Part shown: piece after piece, positions 44,639 to 54,713 of the stretch | How positions within the stretch are numbered: the first letter of the stretch is position 1 | Layout of the letters: each line of letters opens with the position of its first letter | Assembly (NCBI GenBank): GCA_002205125.1 | Contig: NIOE01000007.1 | Coordinates: 124,001-188,000 of the forward strand | DNA length: 64,000 bases | Direction: 5' to 3' | Source of the DNA: Roseateles noduli | GTDB taxonomy: Bacteria; Pseudomonadota; Gammaproteobacteria; Burkholderiales; Burkholderiaceae_C | Program-made: the position numbers and the translations under genes | The notes under the pieces: generated by a model | Databases searched by the model: none | Seen by the model: only the letters and a program-made list of their open reading frames with translations | Told to the model about the DNA's origin: nothing

Positions 44639-45997
44639 ATGTCCACCACCTCGAATCCCCTCCCGACGCCCCGGCTGTTCGCCCTGGCCTGGCCGCTGTT
44701 CCTGGAGCTCTGCCTGGGCATCGCCATCGGGGTGATCGGGACGATGCTGGCGGCGCGGATCTCGGACCCCGCCGGCGCCGCGTTCGCGCTGGCCAACCAG
44801 CTGGCGGCGACGCTCTTCATCCTGTTCCGCATCATCGGCGCCGGCATCAGTGTGGTGATCACGCAGGCGCTGGGCGGCGGCCGGCGCGCGGTGGCCGACG
44901 CGACCGCGCGGGCGGCGCTCGGTGCGAGCACCTGGCTGGGCGGCTTCACGGCGTTGATGGCGCTGCTGTTCGCGGGCCCGCTGCTGCGTCTGATGAACGC
45001 GCCGGCGGAGGTGCTGCCGCTGTCGCAGCCCTTCCTGATGGCGCTGGCGCCGGCCATGATGCTGGACGCCTGGAACGCCTCGATGGCGAGCGTGATGCGC
45101 GCCCACCTGCGCAGCCGCGACACGCTGATGGTGCTGGTGGCGATGCAGGTGGCGCAGCTGCTGCTGTCGGTCACGCTGATGCCGGTGCTCGGACTGCCGG
45201 GTTTCGCGCTCGCACTGGCGGTGAGCCGGGCCTTCGGCCTGGGCCTGCACGTGTGGCTGTGGCGCGCGCGGCTGGACCTGCGCCCCAAGGCGTCCGACTG
45301 GTGGCGCCTGCAGCGCGCGGAGCTCGCGGGGGTGCTGCACATCGGCCTGCCGGGCGCGGCCGAGAACATCGCCTACCGGCTCGCGTACATGGTGAGCGTG
45401 GCCATCGCGGGGCACCTGGGCGCCTCGGCGCTGGCGGCGCACAGCTACACCTCGCAGCTGATGTACTTCGTGCTGCTGCCCGGTCTGGCGACCGGCTTCG
45501 CGGCGGAGATCGTCGTCGGGCACCTGATCGGCGCGGGGCAGCTGCACGAGGCGCACCGGCTGGTGCGACGGGCGCTCGCACGCGGGCTGCTGATCAGCGT
45601 CGTGGTCGCGGCGGGCGCGGCGGCGGCGTCGCCGTGGCTGCTGCAGATGTTCACGCACGACCAGAAGATCCTGGCCAGCGCGGTGGTGCTGATGTGGATC
45701 ACCGTGATCCTGGAGCCGGGTCGGACCTTCAACCTCGTCGTCATCAACGCGCTGCGCGCGGCGGGCGACGCGAAGTACCCGGTGATGGTCGGCGCGGGTT
45801 CGATGCTGCTCGTTCTGGCCGGCGGCAGCTGGCTGCTGGGCGAGGTGCTGGGGCTGGGCCTCGTCGGCCTGTGGATCGCCTACGCCGCCGATGAATGGAT
45901 ACGCGGCCTGCTGATGTGGCGCCGCTGGGCGCGCCTGGGATGGGTGCCGCAGGCGAGGGCGGTGCATCGGAGATTGCGGGCCGCCCGCGTGCATTGA
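44639..45997 (+). CDS. MATE-family efflux transporter
   Basis: Inner-membrane cation/multidrug antiporter of 452 residues with about twelve helices in two MatE halves (PRLFALAWPLFLELCLGIAIG at the start, LPGAAENIAYRLAYMVSVAI in the second half). The frame extends upstream to 44462, overlapping the previous small gene by 4 bases, but homology starts near Met 44639. No regulator gene adjoins it. Substrate unknown. Confidence 0.9.
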   Translation: MSTTSNPLPTPRLFALAWPLFLELCLGIAIGVIGTMLAARISDPAGAAFALANQLAATLFILFRIIGAGISVVITQALGGGRRAVADATARAALGASTWLGGFTALMALLFAGPLLRLMNAPAEVLPLSQPFLMALAPAMMLDAWNASMASVMRAHLRSRDTLMVLVAMQVAQLLLSVTLMPVLGLPGFALALAVSRAFGLGLHVWLWRARLDLRPKASDWWRLQRAELAGVLHIGLPGAAENIAYRLAYMVSVAIAGHLGASALAAHSYTSQLMYFVLLPGLATGFAAEIVVGHLIGAGQLHEAHRLVRRALARGLLISVVVAAGAAAASPWLLQMFTHDQKILASAVVLMWITVILEPGRTFNLVVINALRAAGDAKYPVMVGAGSMLLVLAGGSWLLGEVLGLGLVGLWIAYAADEWIRGLLMWRRWARLGWVPQARAVHRRLRAARVH

Positions 45998-46180
45998 CTG
46001 CCCGCAAAGGAAGGCCCCCACGTGACGCACCGCGCTTTCGCCGGGGACAGAGGTGGGGGACGTATTGCAGCGAATCGTAGCGAGCCACGGAGACTTGGAA
46101 ATCGCACGAATGAGTAGATCTCGCTGAGACCGTTCACGTGTGCGCTGCGGGCTCAGACCGCCCCTATGATCCCGCCCGCG

Positions 46181-47143
46181 ATGAACTACCTGCTCAAGCG
46201 CCTGGCCGTGCTGCTGCTGACCTTGCTGGCCGCCTCGGCGCTGATCTTCGGCGCGCTGGAATGGCTGCCCGGCAATGCCGCCCAACTGATCATGGGCCCC
46301 GAGGCGCCGCCCGAGGCCGTCGCCGCGCTCGCGCGCCAGCTGGGCCTGGACCAGCCGGTCTGGCATCGCTATCTCGACTGGCTGTCCGGCCTCCTGCGCG
46401 GAGACCTCGGACTGTCCTATGCCTACGGCGCGCCGGTCGCCGAGCTCATCCTGGAGCGCCTCGCGCTGACGCTCCCGCTCGCGCTGCTGGCGATGGCGCT
46501 GACCGTCGTGCTGGCGCTGGCCGCCGGCTGGTGGGCCGCGAGCCACCAGGGACGCGCCGGGGACCATCTCGTCATGGGCCTCACCCAGCTCGGCCTCGCG
46601 GTGCCGAGCTTCTGGCTCGGCATGCTGCTGGTGCTGCTCTTCGCGGTGAAGCTGCAGTGGTTCGACGCCGGCGGCTTCCCCGGCTGGCGCGAGGACCTCG
46701 GCGGCGGCCTGTGGCCGGGCCTGCGCGCGCTGCTGCTGCCGGCCGCCTCGCTGGCGCTGGTGCAGGCCGCCATCCTTGCCCGCATCGCGCGCTCCGCGCT
46801 GCTCGACATCGTCCGCGAGGACTTCATGCGCAGCGCCCGCGCCAAGGGACTCTCGCGCCGCGCCGCGCTCTGGCGCCACGGCCTTCGCCATGCGGCGATC
46901 CCGCTGCTGACGCTCGGTGGGTTGCAGTTCGCCAACCTGCTCGCCGGGACCATCGTCATCGAGAACGTCTTCACCCTGCCCGGACTCGGCCGCCTGATGG
47001 CGCAGGCCATCGCCAACCGCGACCTCATCGTCGTGCGCAACGGCGTCATGGGACTCGCCGCGCTGGTCCTGCTCCTCAACTTCGCGGTGGACCTGCTGCA
47101 CGGATGGATCGACCCGCGGCTGCGCACGAGGACCGAGGCATGA
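46181..47143 (+). CDS. Peptide/nickel-type ABC transporter permease (DppB-like)
   Basis: First gene of a second complete peptide transporter. It has 320 residues, an N-terminal MNYLLKRLAVLLLTLLA helix, then EWLPGNAAQ and LGLDQPVWHRYLDWLSGLLRGDLG as in DppB/OppB, and the EAA loop (DIVREDFMRSARAKGLS). Met 46166 five codons upstream is an alternative start. Followed after 10 bases by the second permease. It is more diverged than the DppB at 29 kb and may serve other peptides. Confidence 0.91.
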   Translation: MNYLLKRLAVLLLTLLAASALIFGALEWLPGNAAQLIMGPEAPPEAVAALARQLGLDQPVWHRYLDWLSGLLRGDLGLSYAYGAPVAELILERLALTLPLALLAMALTVVLALAAGWWAASHQGRAGDHLVMGLTQLGLAVPSFWLGMLLVLLFAVKLQWFDAGGFPGWREDLGGGLWPGLRALLLPAASLALVQAAILARIARSALLDIVREDFMRSARAKGLSRRAALWRHGLRHAAIPLLTLGGLQFANLLAGTIVIENVFTLPGLGRLMAQAIANRDLIVVRNGVMGLAALVLLLNFAVDLLHGWIDPRLRTRTEA

Positions 47144-47153
47144 GGATGCGGAC

Positions 47154-47963
47154 ATGAAGCGCGCCGGATTCATCGTGGGCATCGTGCTCACCGCGCTGCT
47201 GCTCCTGACCGCGCTGTTGTCGCTGGTCTGGACGCCGTGGCCGCCGGAGCAGATCGACATGGCGCGCCGACTGGCGCCCCCGAGCGCCGCCCACTGGATG
47301 GGCTGCGACCAGCTGGGTCGCGATGTCTTCAGCCGCCTGATGGCCGGCGCGCGCAGCGCGTGGCTGGTCGGCATCGTGGCCGTGGGCATCGGGTTGGTCG
47401 CCGGCACCGCGCTGGGCCTGCTTGCGGCCGCGCGGCGCGGTCCGGTCGAGGCGGTCATCCTGCGCGGCGCCGATCTCGGCTACGCCTTCCCCGCGCTGCT
47501 GCTCGCGATCCTGCTGGCGGCGGCGCTCGGCCCCGGGATGACGGTCGCGATGGCCGCGATCGGGCTGCACGCCGTGCCCTCGTTCGCGCGCCTGGTCAAC
47601 GGCAGCGCCAAGAGCTGGTGGACACGCGACTTCGTGCTTGCCGCCCGCGTCGCCGGCCAGGGGCCGTGGGCGATCACCTGGCGCCACGTCCTGCCCCAGT
47701 TGCTGCCGCTGCTGATCGTGCAAGGGACGACGAGTTTCGCGCTGGCGATCCTGGCCGAGGCCGGGCTGTCCTATCTCGGCCTGGGCACCCAGCCGCCGCA
47801 GGCCAGCTGGGGCCGGCTGCTCGCCGAGGCGCAGACGCTGATGTTCGAGGCGCCGCAGCTCGCGCTGGCGCCGGGCGTCGCGATCACGCTGACGGTGCTC
47901 GGTCTGAACCTGCTCGGCGACGGGCTGCGCGATCGACTCGATCCGAAGGAGCAGCCGCGATGA
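47154..47963 (+). CDS. Peptide/nickel-type ABC transporter permease (DppC-like)
   Basis: A 269-residue permease, slightly short for DppC because the N-terminal OppC_N region is reduced. MGCDQLGRDVFSRLMAGARSAW is the DppC signature; the EAA region lies around DFVLAARVAGQGPW. Its stop overlaps the next ATG (ATGA at 47960). Confidence 0.92.
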   Translation: MKRAGFIVGIVLTALLLLTALLSLVWTPWPPEQIDMARRLAPPSAAHWMGCDQLGRDVFSRLMAGARSAWLVGIVAVGIGLVAGTALGLLAAARRGPVEAVILRGADLGYAFPALLLAILLAAALGPGMTVAMAAIGLHAVPSFARLVNGSAKSWWTRDFVLAARVAGQGPWAITWRHVLPQLLPLLIVQGTTSFALAILAEAGLSYLGLGTQPPQASWGRLLAEAQTLMFEAPQLALAPGVAITLTVLGLNLLGDGLRDRLDPKEQPR

Positions 47964-48913
47964 GTGCGCCGCTGCTCGACATCCGCGACCTCCACGTGCG
48001 CCTGCCCGGCCGCCGCGGCGAGCGCCTCCACGCGCTGCGCGGCATCGACCTGTCGCTGGCGCGCGGCGAAAGCCTCGCGCTGATCGGCGAATCCGGCAGC
48101 GGCAAGACGCTGACGGCGCTCGCCGTGATGGGGCTGCTGCCCGAAGGCGCGGAAGTCGAAGGACGGATCGCGCTCGACGGCCGCGAGCTGCTCACACTCG
48201 ACGAGGACGGCTGGTGCGGTCTGCGCGGTCGTCGCATCGCGATGGTGTTCCAGGAGCCCCTGACGGCGCTGAACCCGCTCCAGCGCGTGCTGGCGCAGGT
48301 GGCGGAGCCCCTCCTCATCCATCGACTGGCGACCGACCGGGCCGCCGCCCGCGAGCGCGCGATGGCGCTGCTGGCGCGCGTGGGCCTCGACGAGCGTCAG
48401 TCGCGCGCCTATCCGCACCAGCTGTCCGGCGGCCAGCGGCAGCGCGCGCTGATCGCGATGGCGCTCGCCGCGGAACCCGAACTGCTGATCGCCGACGAAC
48501 CCACCACGGCGCTCGATGCGCGCCTGCGCGTGCAGATGCTGGACCTGCTGCGCGACCTGGTGACCGAACGCGGCATGGGCCTCCTGCTGATCTCGCACGA
48601 CCTGGCACTGACGGCGCGTCGCGTCGATCGCCTGGCGATCCTGTACGGCGGGCGCGTGATGGAGCAGGGCGCCGGACCGGAACTGCTCGAACACCCGCGC
48701 CACCCGTACACGCAGGCCCTGTGGGCCGCACGGCCGCGACTCGGAGCCGGACGTGACCAGGCGCTCCATCCGCTCAAGGGGAACGTGCCGGCGCTGACGC
48801 AGCTGGGCGAGGGTTGCCCCTTCGCGCCGCGTTGCCCCCTGGCGACGGCGCGCTGCGTCGCGGAGGCCCCCCGCTTCGACGGCCGGCTGGCCTGCTGGGA
48901 GGTCACCTCGTGA
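47960..48913 (+). CDS. Peptide ABC transporter ATPase (DppD-like)
   Basis: A 317-residue ATPase: Walker A GESGSGKTLT, signature LSGGQRQRALIA, Walker [14 protein letters not shown]-loop ISHDLALT, and the C-terminal CPFAPRCPLATARC motif. Coupled to both neighbours by overlapping start/stop codons (ATGA before, GTGA after), so the operon is translated as a unit. Confidence 0.93.
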   Translation: MSAPLLDIRDLHVRLPGRRGERLHALRGIDLSLARGESLALIGESGSGKTLTALAVMGLLPEGAEVEGRIALDGRELLTLDEDGWCGLRGRRIAMVFQEPLTALNPLQRVLAQVAEPLLIHRLATDRAAARERAMALLARVGLDERQSRAYPHQLSGGQRQRALIAMALAAEPELLIADEPTTALDARLRVQMLDLLRDLVTERGMGLLLISHDLALTARRVDRLAILYGGRVMEQGAGPELLEHPRHPYTQALWAARPRLGAGRDQALHPLKGNVPALTQLGEGCPFAPRCPLATARCVAEAPRFDGRLACWEVTS

Positions 48914-49698
48914 CCGCACCGCGCCCCATGGCGCCTCCGACGCCGCTGGGCTCGGCGACCCCGTTGCTGCAGGTCGAGGGCCTCGTCCAGCGCTACGCGG
49001 GACGCACGGTCCTGCGCGACATCGACTTCACGCTGCAGCCTGGCGAATCGCTCGGCATCATCGGCGAATCCGGCGCGGGCAAGAGCACGCTGGCGCGGCT
49101 CGTGATGGCGCTGGAGCGCCCGCACCGCGGCCGCGTGCTGTGGGGCGGCCGGGACGTGAATGCGATGCCGGCGCGCGAGCGGCGCGGGCTGCGGCCGCAG
49201 GCGCAGATGGTGTTCCAGGATCCGTACGGCTCGCTCGATCCGCGGTGGCGCGTCGGACGCAGCGTGATGGAGCCGCTGCAGGCCTTGCCGCTGACCGACG
49301 CCGAACGCCGTGACCGCGTGGCCGAAGTGCTCGCCGCGGTCGGGCTTGAAGCCGACGCCGCGCTGCGGTTCCCGCACCAGTTTTCCGGCGGCCAGCGCCA
49401 GCGGCTGGCGATCGCGCGGGCGCTGTCGACGCGGCCCCGCCTGATCGTCGCGGACGAGCCGCTGTCGGCGCTCGACGTCTCCGTGCAGGCGCAGATCCTG
49501 GCCCTGCTGCGCGACCTGCAGCGCCGCGACGGCATCAGCCTCGTCATCGTCAGCCACGACCTGCCGGCCGTCGAGGTCCTGTGCGACCGCGCGCTGGTGC
49601 TGCGCGGCGGCGAAGCCGTCGAGCACGGCCCCGCCGCCCGGGTGCTGGGCGAACCGCAACACCCGTACACGCAGGACCTGCTCGCCGCTTTGGCATGA
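48910..49698 (+). CDS. Peptide ABC transporter ATPase (DppF-like)
   Basis: A 262-residue ATPase: Walker A GESGAGKST, signature [14 protein letters not shown], Walker B LIVADEPLSALD, H-loop VSHDLPAV. It ends shortly after the ABC core and lacks the C-terminal Cys-rich oligopeptide tail found in the partner. GTG 48910 overlaps the previous stop; Met 48928 is an alternative. The binding-protein gene starts 9 bases later. Confidence 0.92.
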   Translation: MTAPRPMAPPTPLGSATPLLQVEGLVQRYAGRTVLRDIDFTLQPGESLGIIGESGAGKSTLARLVMALERPHRGRVLWGGRDVNAMPARERRGLRPQAQMVFQDPYGSLDPRWRVGRSVMEPLQALPLTDAERRDRVAEVLAAVGLEADAALRFPHQFSGGQRQRLAIARALSTRPRLIVADEPLSALDVSVQAQILALLRDLQRRDGISLVIVSHDLPAVEVLCDRALVLRGGEAVEHGPAARVLGEPQHPYTQDLLAALA

Positions 49699-49707
49699 TC
49701 CGCGGCC

Positions 49708-51231
49708 ATGGACCTCCTGCCCACGACCGCCCTCGACCGCCGCCGCTTCCATCTGCTCTCGCTCGGCGCCGCCGGCGCGACCCTTGCCGCGCCGCTGTCG
49801 GCGTTCGCACAGGGCAACGCGGGCCGCCCGCTGGTGCTCGGCATGACGCTCGAACCGCCGGGCCTGGATCCCACCACGGGCGCCGCCGCGGCGATCGGCG
49901 AGATCATGCTCTACAACGTCCTGGAGCCCCTGACCAAGGTGGCGGAGGACGGCAGCGCCCAGCCGCTGCTGGCGCTGCGCTGGAACGCCTCGCCGGACCT
50001 GAAGACCTGGACCTTCACGCTGCGCCCGGGTGTGCGCTTCCACGACGGCACGCTGCTGGACGCCGCCGCGGTGAAAGCCCGGTTCGAGGCCTCCGCGGCG
50101 CCGGACGGGCAGAACAAGGACCGTCGCGTCTTCGCCAACATCGCGGCGATCGCGACGCCGGATCCGCTGACGGTGGTCCTGACCTTGAAGCAGCCGGAGC
50201 CGGAGCTGCCCGCGCTGCTCGGGCAGGCGACGGCGGTGATCACCAAGCCGCAGCCGGGCCGGCGGGATGCGCCAGCACCGGTCGGCACCGGTCCCTACGT
50301 CGTCGCGCAATGGCAGCGCGGTGCCAGCCTGACGCTGGCCGCCTGGCCCACCTTCCGCGACGCGGCGGCCATCCGGATCCCGCGCGTGCAGTTCCGCTTC
50401 ATCGGCGAGCCGGCCGCGCAGGTCGCCGCACTGCTGGCGGGCGACGTCGACGTCTTCCCGCGCGTGGCGGCGGCGCGTGCGCTGGCGCAGTTCAAGGCCC
50501 AGCCCAAGCGCTTCCAGGTGATCACCGCGTCGTCGCGCGCCAAGACCATCCTGGCGATGAACCATCTGCGCCCGGCGCTGAAGGATGTCCGCGTGCGCCG
50601 TGCCATCGCGATGGCGATCGACCGCAAGGCCGTGATCCAGGCGAGCGCGGACGGCTACGGCGTGCCGATCGGCAGCTTCGTCACGCCGGACACGCCGGGA
50701 TATGTCGACTGCACGGCGATCAACGCCTACGACCCAGCGGCGGCCAAGGCACTGCTCGCCCAGGCCAAGGTGAGCGGTCTGCGCCTGTCGCTGAAGCTGC
50801 CGCCGGTGCCCTACGCGCGACAGGGCGGCGAGCTGATCGCGTCGCAGCTGGCGGCGGTCGGCATCGCGGTGACGATCGAGCAGATCGAGTGGGCGCAATG
50901 GCTGTCGGGCGTCTACGCCAACCGGGCCTACGACCTGACCATCATTTCCCATGTCGAGCCGCACGACTTCGGCAACTTCGCGCGGGCGGACTACTACTGG
51001 GGCTATCGCAGCGAGTCGTTCAACGCGCTGTATGAGCGCATGCAGAACGCCGCCGATCCCGCACTGCGGGCGAAGCTGTTCGGCGAGGCGCAGCGCCAGG
51101 TGGCGGAGGACGCCGTCGCCGCCTTCCTCTACCAGCCGCAGTGGATCACCGTCGCGCGTGCCGGGCTGAAGGGCCTGTGGACGCGCACGCCGCTGTTCGC
51201 GAACGACCTGTCGGTCTTGAGCTGGGGCTGA
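49708..51231 (+). CDS. ABC transporter substrate-binding protein (SBP_bac_5), Tat-type signal
   Basis: A 507-residue periplasmic binding protein for the operon. The N-terminus has D-R-R-R-F followed by a hydrophobic stretch (cut near SAFAQG), suggesting Tat export. LGMTLEPPGLDPTTG opens the mature domain; PVGTGPYVVAQW and LAMNHLRPALKDVRVRRAI are family motifs. It is last in the operon, unlike dppA which usually comes first. Ligand unknown; peptides are likely. Confidence 0.92.
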   Translation: MDLLPTTALDRRRFHLLSLGAAGATLAAPLSAFAQGNAGRPLVLGMTLEPPGLDPTTGAAAAIGEIMLYNVLEPLTKVAEDGSAQPLLALRWNASPDLKTWTFTLRPGVRFHDGTLLDAAAVKARFEASAAPDGQNKDRRVFANIAAIATPDPLTVVLTLKQPEPELPALLGQATAVITKPQPGRRDAPAPVGTGPYVVAQWQRGASLTLAAWPTFRDAAAIRIPRVQFRFIGEPAAQVAALLAGDVDVFPRVAAARALAQFKAQPKRFQVITASSRAKTILAMNHLRPALKDVRVRRAIAMAIDRKAVIQASADGYGVPIGSFVTPDTPGYVDCTAINAYDPAAAKALLAQAKVSGLRLSLKLPPVPYARQGGELIASQLAAVGIAVTIEQIEWAQWLSGVYANRAYDLTIISHVEPHDFGNFARADYYWGYRSESFNALYERMQNAADPALRAKLFGEAQRQVAEDAVAAFLYQPQWITVARAGLKGLWTRTPLFANDLSVLSWG

Positions 51232-51430
51232 GCTGGGCCGTAAGTCACGCAAGCCCCCGGATGCAGGGACGGGGCCACAATGGGCTGTGGCGCGAGCGCA
51301 TCGGCCCCGCGAACGCGGTGGCGGCTTGTCGGCTGTCATCCACCGGCCATCCAGCGAGAGGGCTTTTCCTCTACAGTGACGCCCCTTGACCGTGTAGCGT
51401 GCCCGGTTTGGGGAGGAGTCGGAGTGCCGA

Positions 51431-52042
51431 ATGCCGTTTGATTTGCCTGAGACCCTGCAGCCGTTCCTGCTGCCGCTGCTGATCGTGGTCCCGTTGGCCA
51501 TCCTGATCATCATCATCACGGTGCGCCGCGGCGACTACCGCGACTTCGGCGCGCCACCGCCGCCGACCCCGCGTCCGCTGCCGCCGGGACCCGCCGCGAC
51601 CGCGCCCGTGGCGACGCCGGCCGTGCCGGCCGCGCCTGGCGCCTCGGACGCCGCGCAGGAGCGCCTGCCGCTGCTGGTGGTCGACGATTCGGCCGTGGTG
51701 CGCGCCAAGCTGCTGAAGCTGTTCAGCGACGCCGGCCACGAGGTCGTCGCCGCGCGCGACGGCGTCGAGGCGATGGAGCTGCTCGGCCAGACCCGCTTCG
51801 GCGTGCTGATCACCGACCTCGAGATGCCCAACATGGACGGCTTCGAGCTGATCAAGGCGGTGCGGGGCGCGATGGCGACCGAGGACCTGCCCATGATCGC
51901 CATCACCGGCCACGAGGAACTGCATGCGCGTCTGCATCAGATCCAGGGGCTGTACGGCATGTTCCACAAGCCCTGGAACGACCGCGAACTGATCAAGCGC
52001 GTGGAGGCGCTGTCCCACCTGCGCAAACCGGTCGGCCCATGA
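51431..52042 (+). CDS. Membrane-tethered response-regulator receiver protein
   Basis: A 203-residue protein with one N-terminal transmembrane helix (FLLPLLIVVPLAILIIIITV, residues 12-31), a Pro/Ala-rich linker (about 40-73) and a C-terminal CheY-like receiver. The acidic pocket is VVDDSA, the phosphoryl acceptor is Asp129 in LITDLEMPNMDG, and the conserved Thr/Lys are in AITGHE and MFHKPW. No output domain is present. A receiver fixed to the membrane is unusual. Its stop overlaps the penicillin-acylase start (ATGA), so the two are coupled. No histidine kinase is encoded nearby. Confidence 0.88.
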   Translation: MPFDLPETLQPFLLPLLIVVPLAILIIIITVRRGDYRDFGAPPPPTPRPLPPGPAATAPVATPAVPAAPGASDAAQERLPLLVVDDSAVVRAKLLKLFSDAGHEVVAARDGVEAMELLGQTRFGVLITDLEMPNMDGFELIKAVRGAMATEDLPMIAITGHEELHARLHQIQGLYGMFHKPWNDRELIKRVEALSHLRKPVGP

Positions 52043-54477
52043 GCGTCGGTCGCTGGCTCAAGCGCGGCGCGATCACGCTCGCCGTGCTCGTGGCCATCGG
52101 TGCCGCCGGGGCGGCCTGGCATGTGCACAAGAAGCTGCCGGTGCGCGACGGAGAGCTCCAGCTCTCCGGCCTCAGCGCCCCGGTCACCGTCCGGTACGAC
52201 GAGTGGGGCGTGCCCCACGTCGACGCGCGCAACGAGGACGACCTCTACCGCGCGCTCGGCTACCTGCATGCGCAGGACCGGCTGTTCCAGATGGAGATGC
52301 TGCGCCGGCTGTCGCGCGGCGAGCTGGCTGAGATCCTCGGCCCGAAGCTGGTCGAGACCGACCGGCTGTTCCGCACGCTGGGCATCCGGCAGCGCGCCGA
52401 CGAACTGGCCACGGCCTCGTCGGCGATCACGGCGCAGCCCGGCGCGGTCCGGGCGCTCTACGCCTACCTGGACGGCGTCAACCAGTACCAGGCCAGCCGG
52501 CCGGCCCCGCTGGAATTCGAGATCCTCGGCATTCCCAAGCGCCCGTTCACGGCCGCCGATACGTACAGCATCGCCGGCTACCTGGCCTACAGCTTCGCGG
52601 CGGCGTTCCGCACCGAGCCGCCGATGACGGCGATCCGCGACCAGCTCGGGCCGGAGTACCTGCGCATCTTCGATCTCGACTGGCATCCGAAGGGCGCGCT
52701 GGAGCAGCAGGCGCTGAACGCGCCGCGATCGCCCGGAGCGCCAGGCGGCGCGGACCGCCGCTTTGCCGACGTGGCCCCGATGCTGGCGCGCCTGGCCGAG
52801 GTCAGCGGCCGCGCCGCGGAACTCGCCGGCCTGCCGCAGTTCGAAGGCAGCAACGCCTGGGTCGTCTCGGGCAGCCGCACGGCCAGCGGCAAGCCGCTGC
52901 TCGCCGGGGATCCGCACATCGCGTACTCGACGCCGGCGGTGTGGTGGGAAGCGCATCTGCGCACGCCGCAGTTCGAGCTCTACGGCCATCACCTCGCGCT
53001 CAATCCGATGGCGCTGCTCGGGCACAACCAGCGTTTCGGCTGGAGCCTGACGATGTTCCAGAACGACGACGTCGACCTGATCGCCGAGAAGGTCAACCCG
53101 GCCAATCCGAACGAGGTCTGGATCAAGGACCGCTGGGTGGCGATGACTTCGCGCCAGGAGGTGCTCAAGGTCAAGGGGCAGCCGGACCAGGTGCTGACGC
53201 TGCGGCGCTCGCCGCACGGACCGATCGTCAACGACGCGATCCCGGGCGACCGCGGCGAGCGACCCGTGGCGATGTGGTGGGCCTTCCTGGAGACCGAGAA
53301 CCCGGTGATGGACGGCTTCTACCAGCTGGGCCGCGCGGACACGCTGGACAAGGCGCGCCAGGCCGCCAGCCTGATCCATGCGCCGGGGCTGAACGTGGTC
53401 TGGGCCAACGCGACCGGCGACATCGCCTGGTGGGCCGCGGCCAAGCTGCCGATCCGGCCCGAGGGCGTGAATCCGACCTTCCTCCTCGACGGCGCGACGG
53501 ACGAGGCCGACAAGCTTGGCTTCCTGCCGTTCTCCGCGAATCCGCACGAGGAGAACCCGGCGCGCGGCTACATCGTCTCGGCCAACTTCCAGCCGGCGGG
53601 CGACACGCCGGTGCCGGGCTACTACAACCTGTCCGAGCGGGGCATCCGCCTCGACGGCCTGCTGAACCAGGGCAAGCGCTGGGACGTGCAGAACAGCCAG
53701 GCGCTGCAGCTGGACGTGCAGACCGACTACGGCCCGCGCGTGCTGCGGCCGCTCATCCCGCTATTGCGCGGCTCGGCCTCGGCGGAGGAGCAGTCGCTGG
53801 TCGAGGCGCTGGTGCGCTGGAACGGCGCCTACAAGGCCGACGCGGTCGCGCCGGTGCTGTTCCAGCAATTCGCGGCGGAGCTGGTGCGCGCGGCGATGAA
53901 GGACGAGCTCGGCGACGTCCAGTTCGAGAACCTGCGTCGCACGCGTGCGCTGGATCTGGCGTTGCCGAAGCTGGCGGCGGACAGCGAATCGCCCTGGTGG
54001 GACGACCGCTCGACGCCGCAGCGCGAGACGCAGACCGACATCGTGCGCAAGGCCTGGAAGGCGGCGGTCGCGCACCTGTACGCGACGCTCGGCGCCGACA
54101 GCGCCAAGTGGCGTTGGGACAGCGTCCACACGCTGACGCACGAGCATCCGCTGGGCAAGCAGAAGCCGCTGGACAAGCTGTTCAACGTCGGCCCGTTCCC
54201 GGTGCCCGGCGGCCACGAGGTGCCCAACAACTTCGCGCAGCGCAACGGCAGCGCGCCGTGGGGCGTGGTCTACGGGCCATCGACGCGACGGCTGATCGAC
54301 TTCGCGAAGCCGCAGGAGGCGCTCGGCGTCAATCCGGTCGGCCAGAGCGGCGTGTGGCCGGATGCACATTACGGCGATCAGGCCGAACTGCTGGCCAAGG
54401 GCCAGTACCGTCGCGAATGGCTGAACGAGGCGGACGTGCAGACGCACGCGCGCGGGACGCTGATCCTGAAGCCATGA
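52039..54477 (+). CDS. Penicillin acylase-family N-terminal nucleophile hydrolase
   Basis: An 812-residue self-processing amidase. An N-terminal hydrophobic segment (about 10-30) anchors or exports it. The alpha region has DEWGVPHVDARNEDDLYRALGYLHAQDRLFQME; the autocatalytic nucleophile is Ser271 in EGSNAWVVSG, giving a beta subunit of about 540 residues. RSPHGPIVND and the late NNFAQRNGSAPWG motif are typical. Relatives cleave penicillins, acyl-homoserine lactones or other N-acyl amides; substrate undetermined. It is translationally coupled to a membrane-tethered receiver. Confidence 0.93.
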   Translation: MSVGRWLKRGAITLAVLVAIGAAGAAWHVHKKLPVRDGELQLSGLSAPVTVRYDEWGVPHVDARNEDDLYRALGYLHAQDRLFQMEMLRRLSRGELAEILGPKLVETDRLFRTLGIRQRADELATASSAITAQPGAVRALYAYLDGVNQYQASRPAPLEFEILGIPKRPFTAADTYSIAGYLAYSFAAAFRTEPPMTAIRDQLGPEYLRIFDLDWHPKGALEQQALNAPRSPGAPGGADRRFADVAPMLARLAEVSGRAAELAGLPQFEGSNAWVVSGSRTASGKPLLAGDPHIAYSTPAVWWEAHLRTPQFELYGHHLALNPMALLGHNQRFGWSLTMFQNDDVDLIAEKVNPANPNEVWIKDRWVAMTSRQEVLKVKGQPDQVLTLRRSPHGPIVNDAIPGDRGERPVAMWWAFLETENPVMDGFYQLGRADTLDKARQAASLIHAPGLNVVWANATGDIAWWAAAKLPIRPEGVNPTFLLDGATDEADKLGFLPFSANPHEENPARGYIVSANFQPAGDTPVPGYYNLSERGIRLDGLLNQGKRWDVQNSQALQLDVQTDYGPRVLRPLIPLLRGSASAEEQSLVEALVRWNGAYKADAVAPVLFQQFAAELVRAAMKDELGDVQFENLRRTRALDLALPKLAADSESPWWDDRSTPQRETQTDIVRKAWKAAVAHLYATLGADSAKWRWDSVHTLTHEHPLGKQKPLDKLFNVGPFPVPGGHEVPNNFAQRNGSAPWGVVYGPSTRRLIDFAKPQEALGVNPVGQSGVWPDAHYGDQAELLAKGQYRREWLNEADVQTHARGTLILKP

Positions 54478-54713
54478 CCCCGAGGCGTGCCGCCGCGACG
54501 TTCACGCGGACCGGGTGAGCGCGGCGGCGATCGCCATTTCGGGCGCGTGAGCCGCGATGCCGGCGTGACGAGGCGCAGGCAAGCTTGCGCGGAGCCGTCG
54601 AAGCAATGGTTCTTTACCCCGGCGAAACGCCCTCCCGTAGACGTGGCCGAGCGCTGCGGCGTTGAATAAGCCATCTGGACTTCCTGGGCGCCGATGGACG
54701 GCGTGAGCAGATC

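Noticed and set aside
48409-51519. 1036-codon minus-strand frame across the second peptide transporter
   Set aside because: Antisense to ATPase and binding-protein genes with clear motifs.
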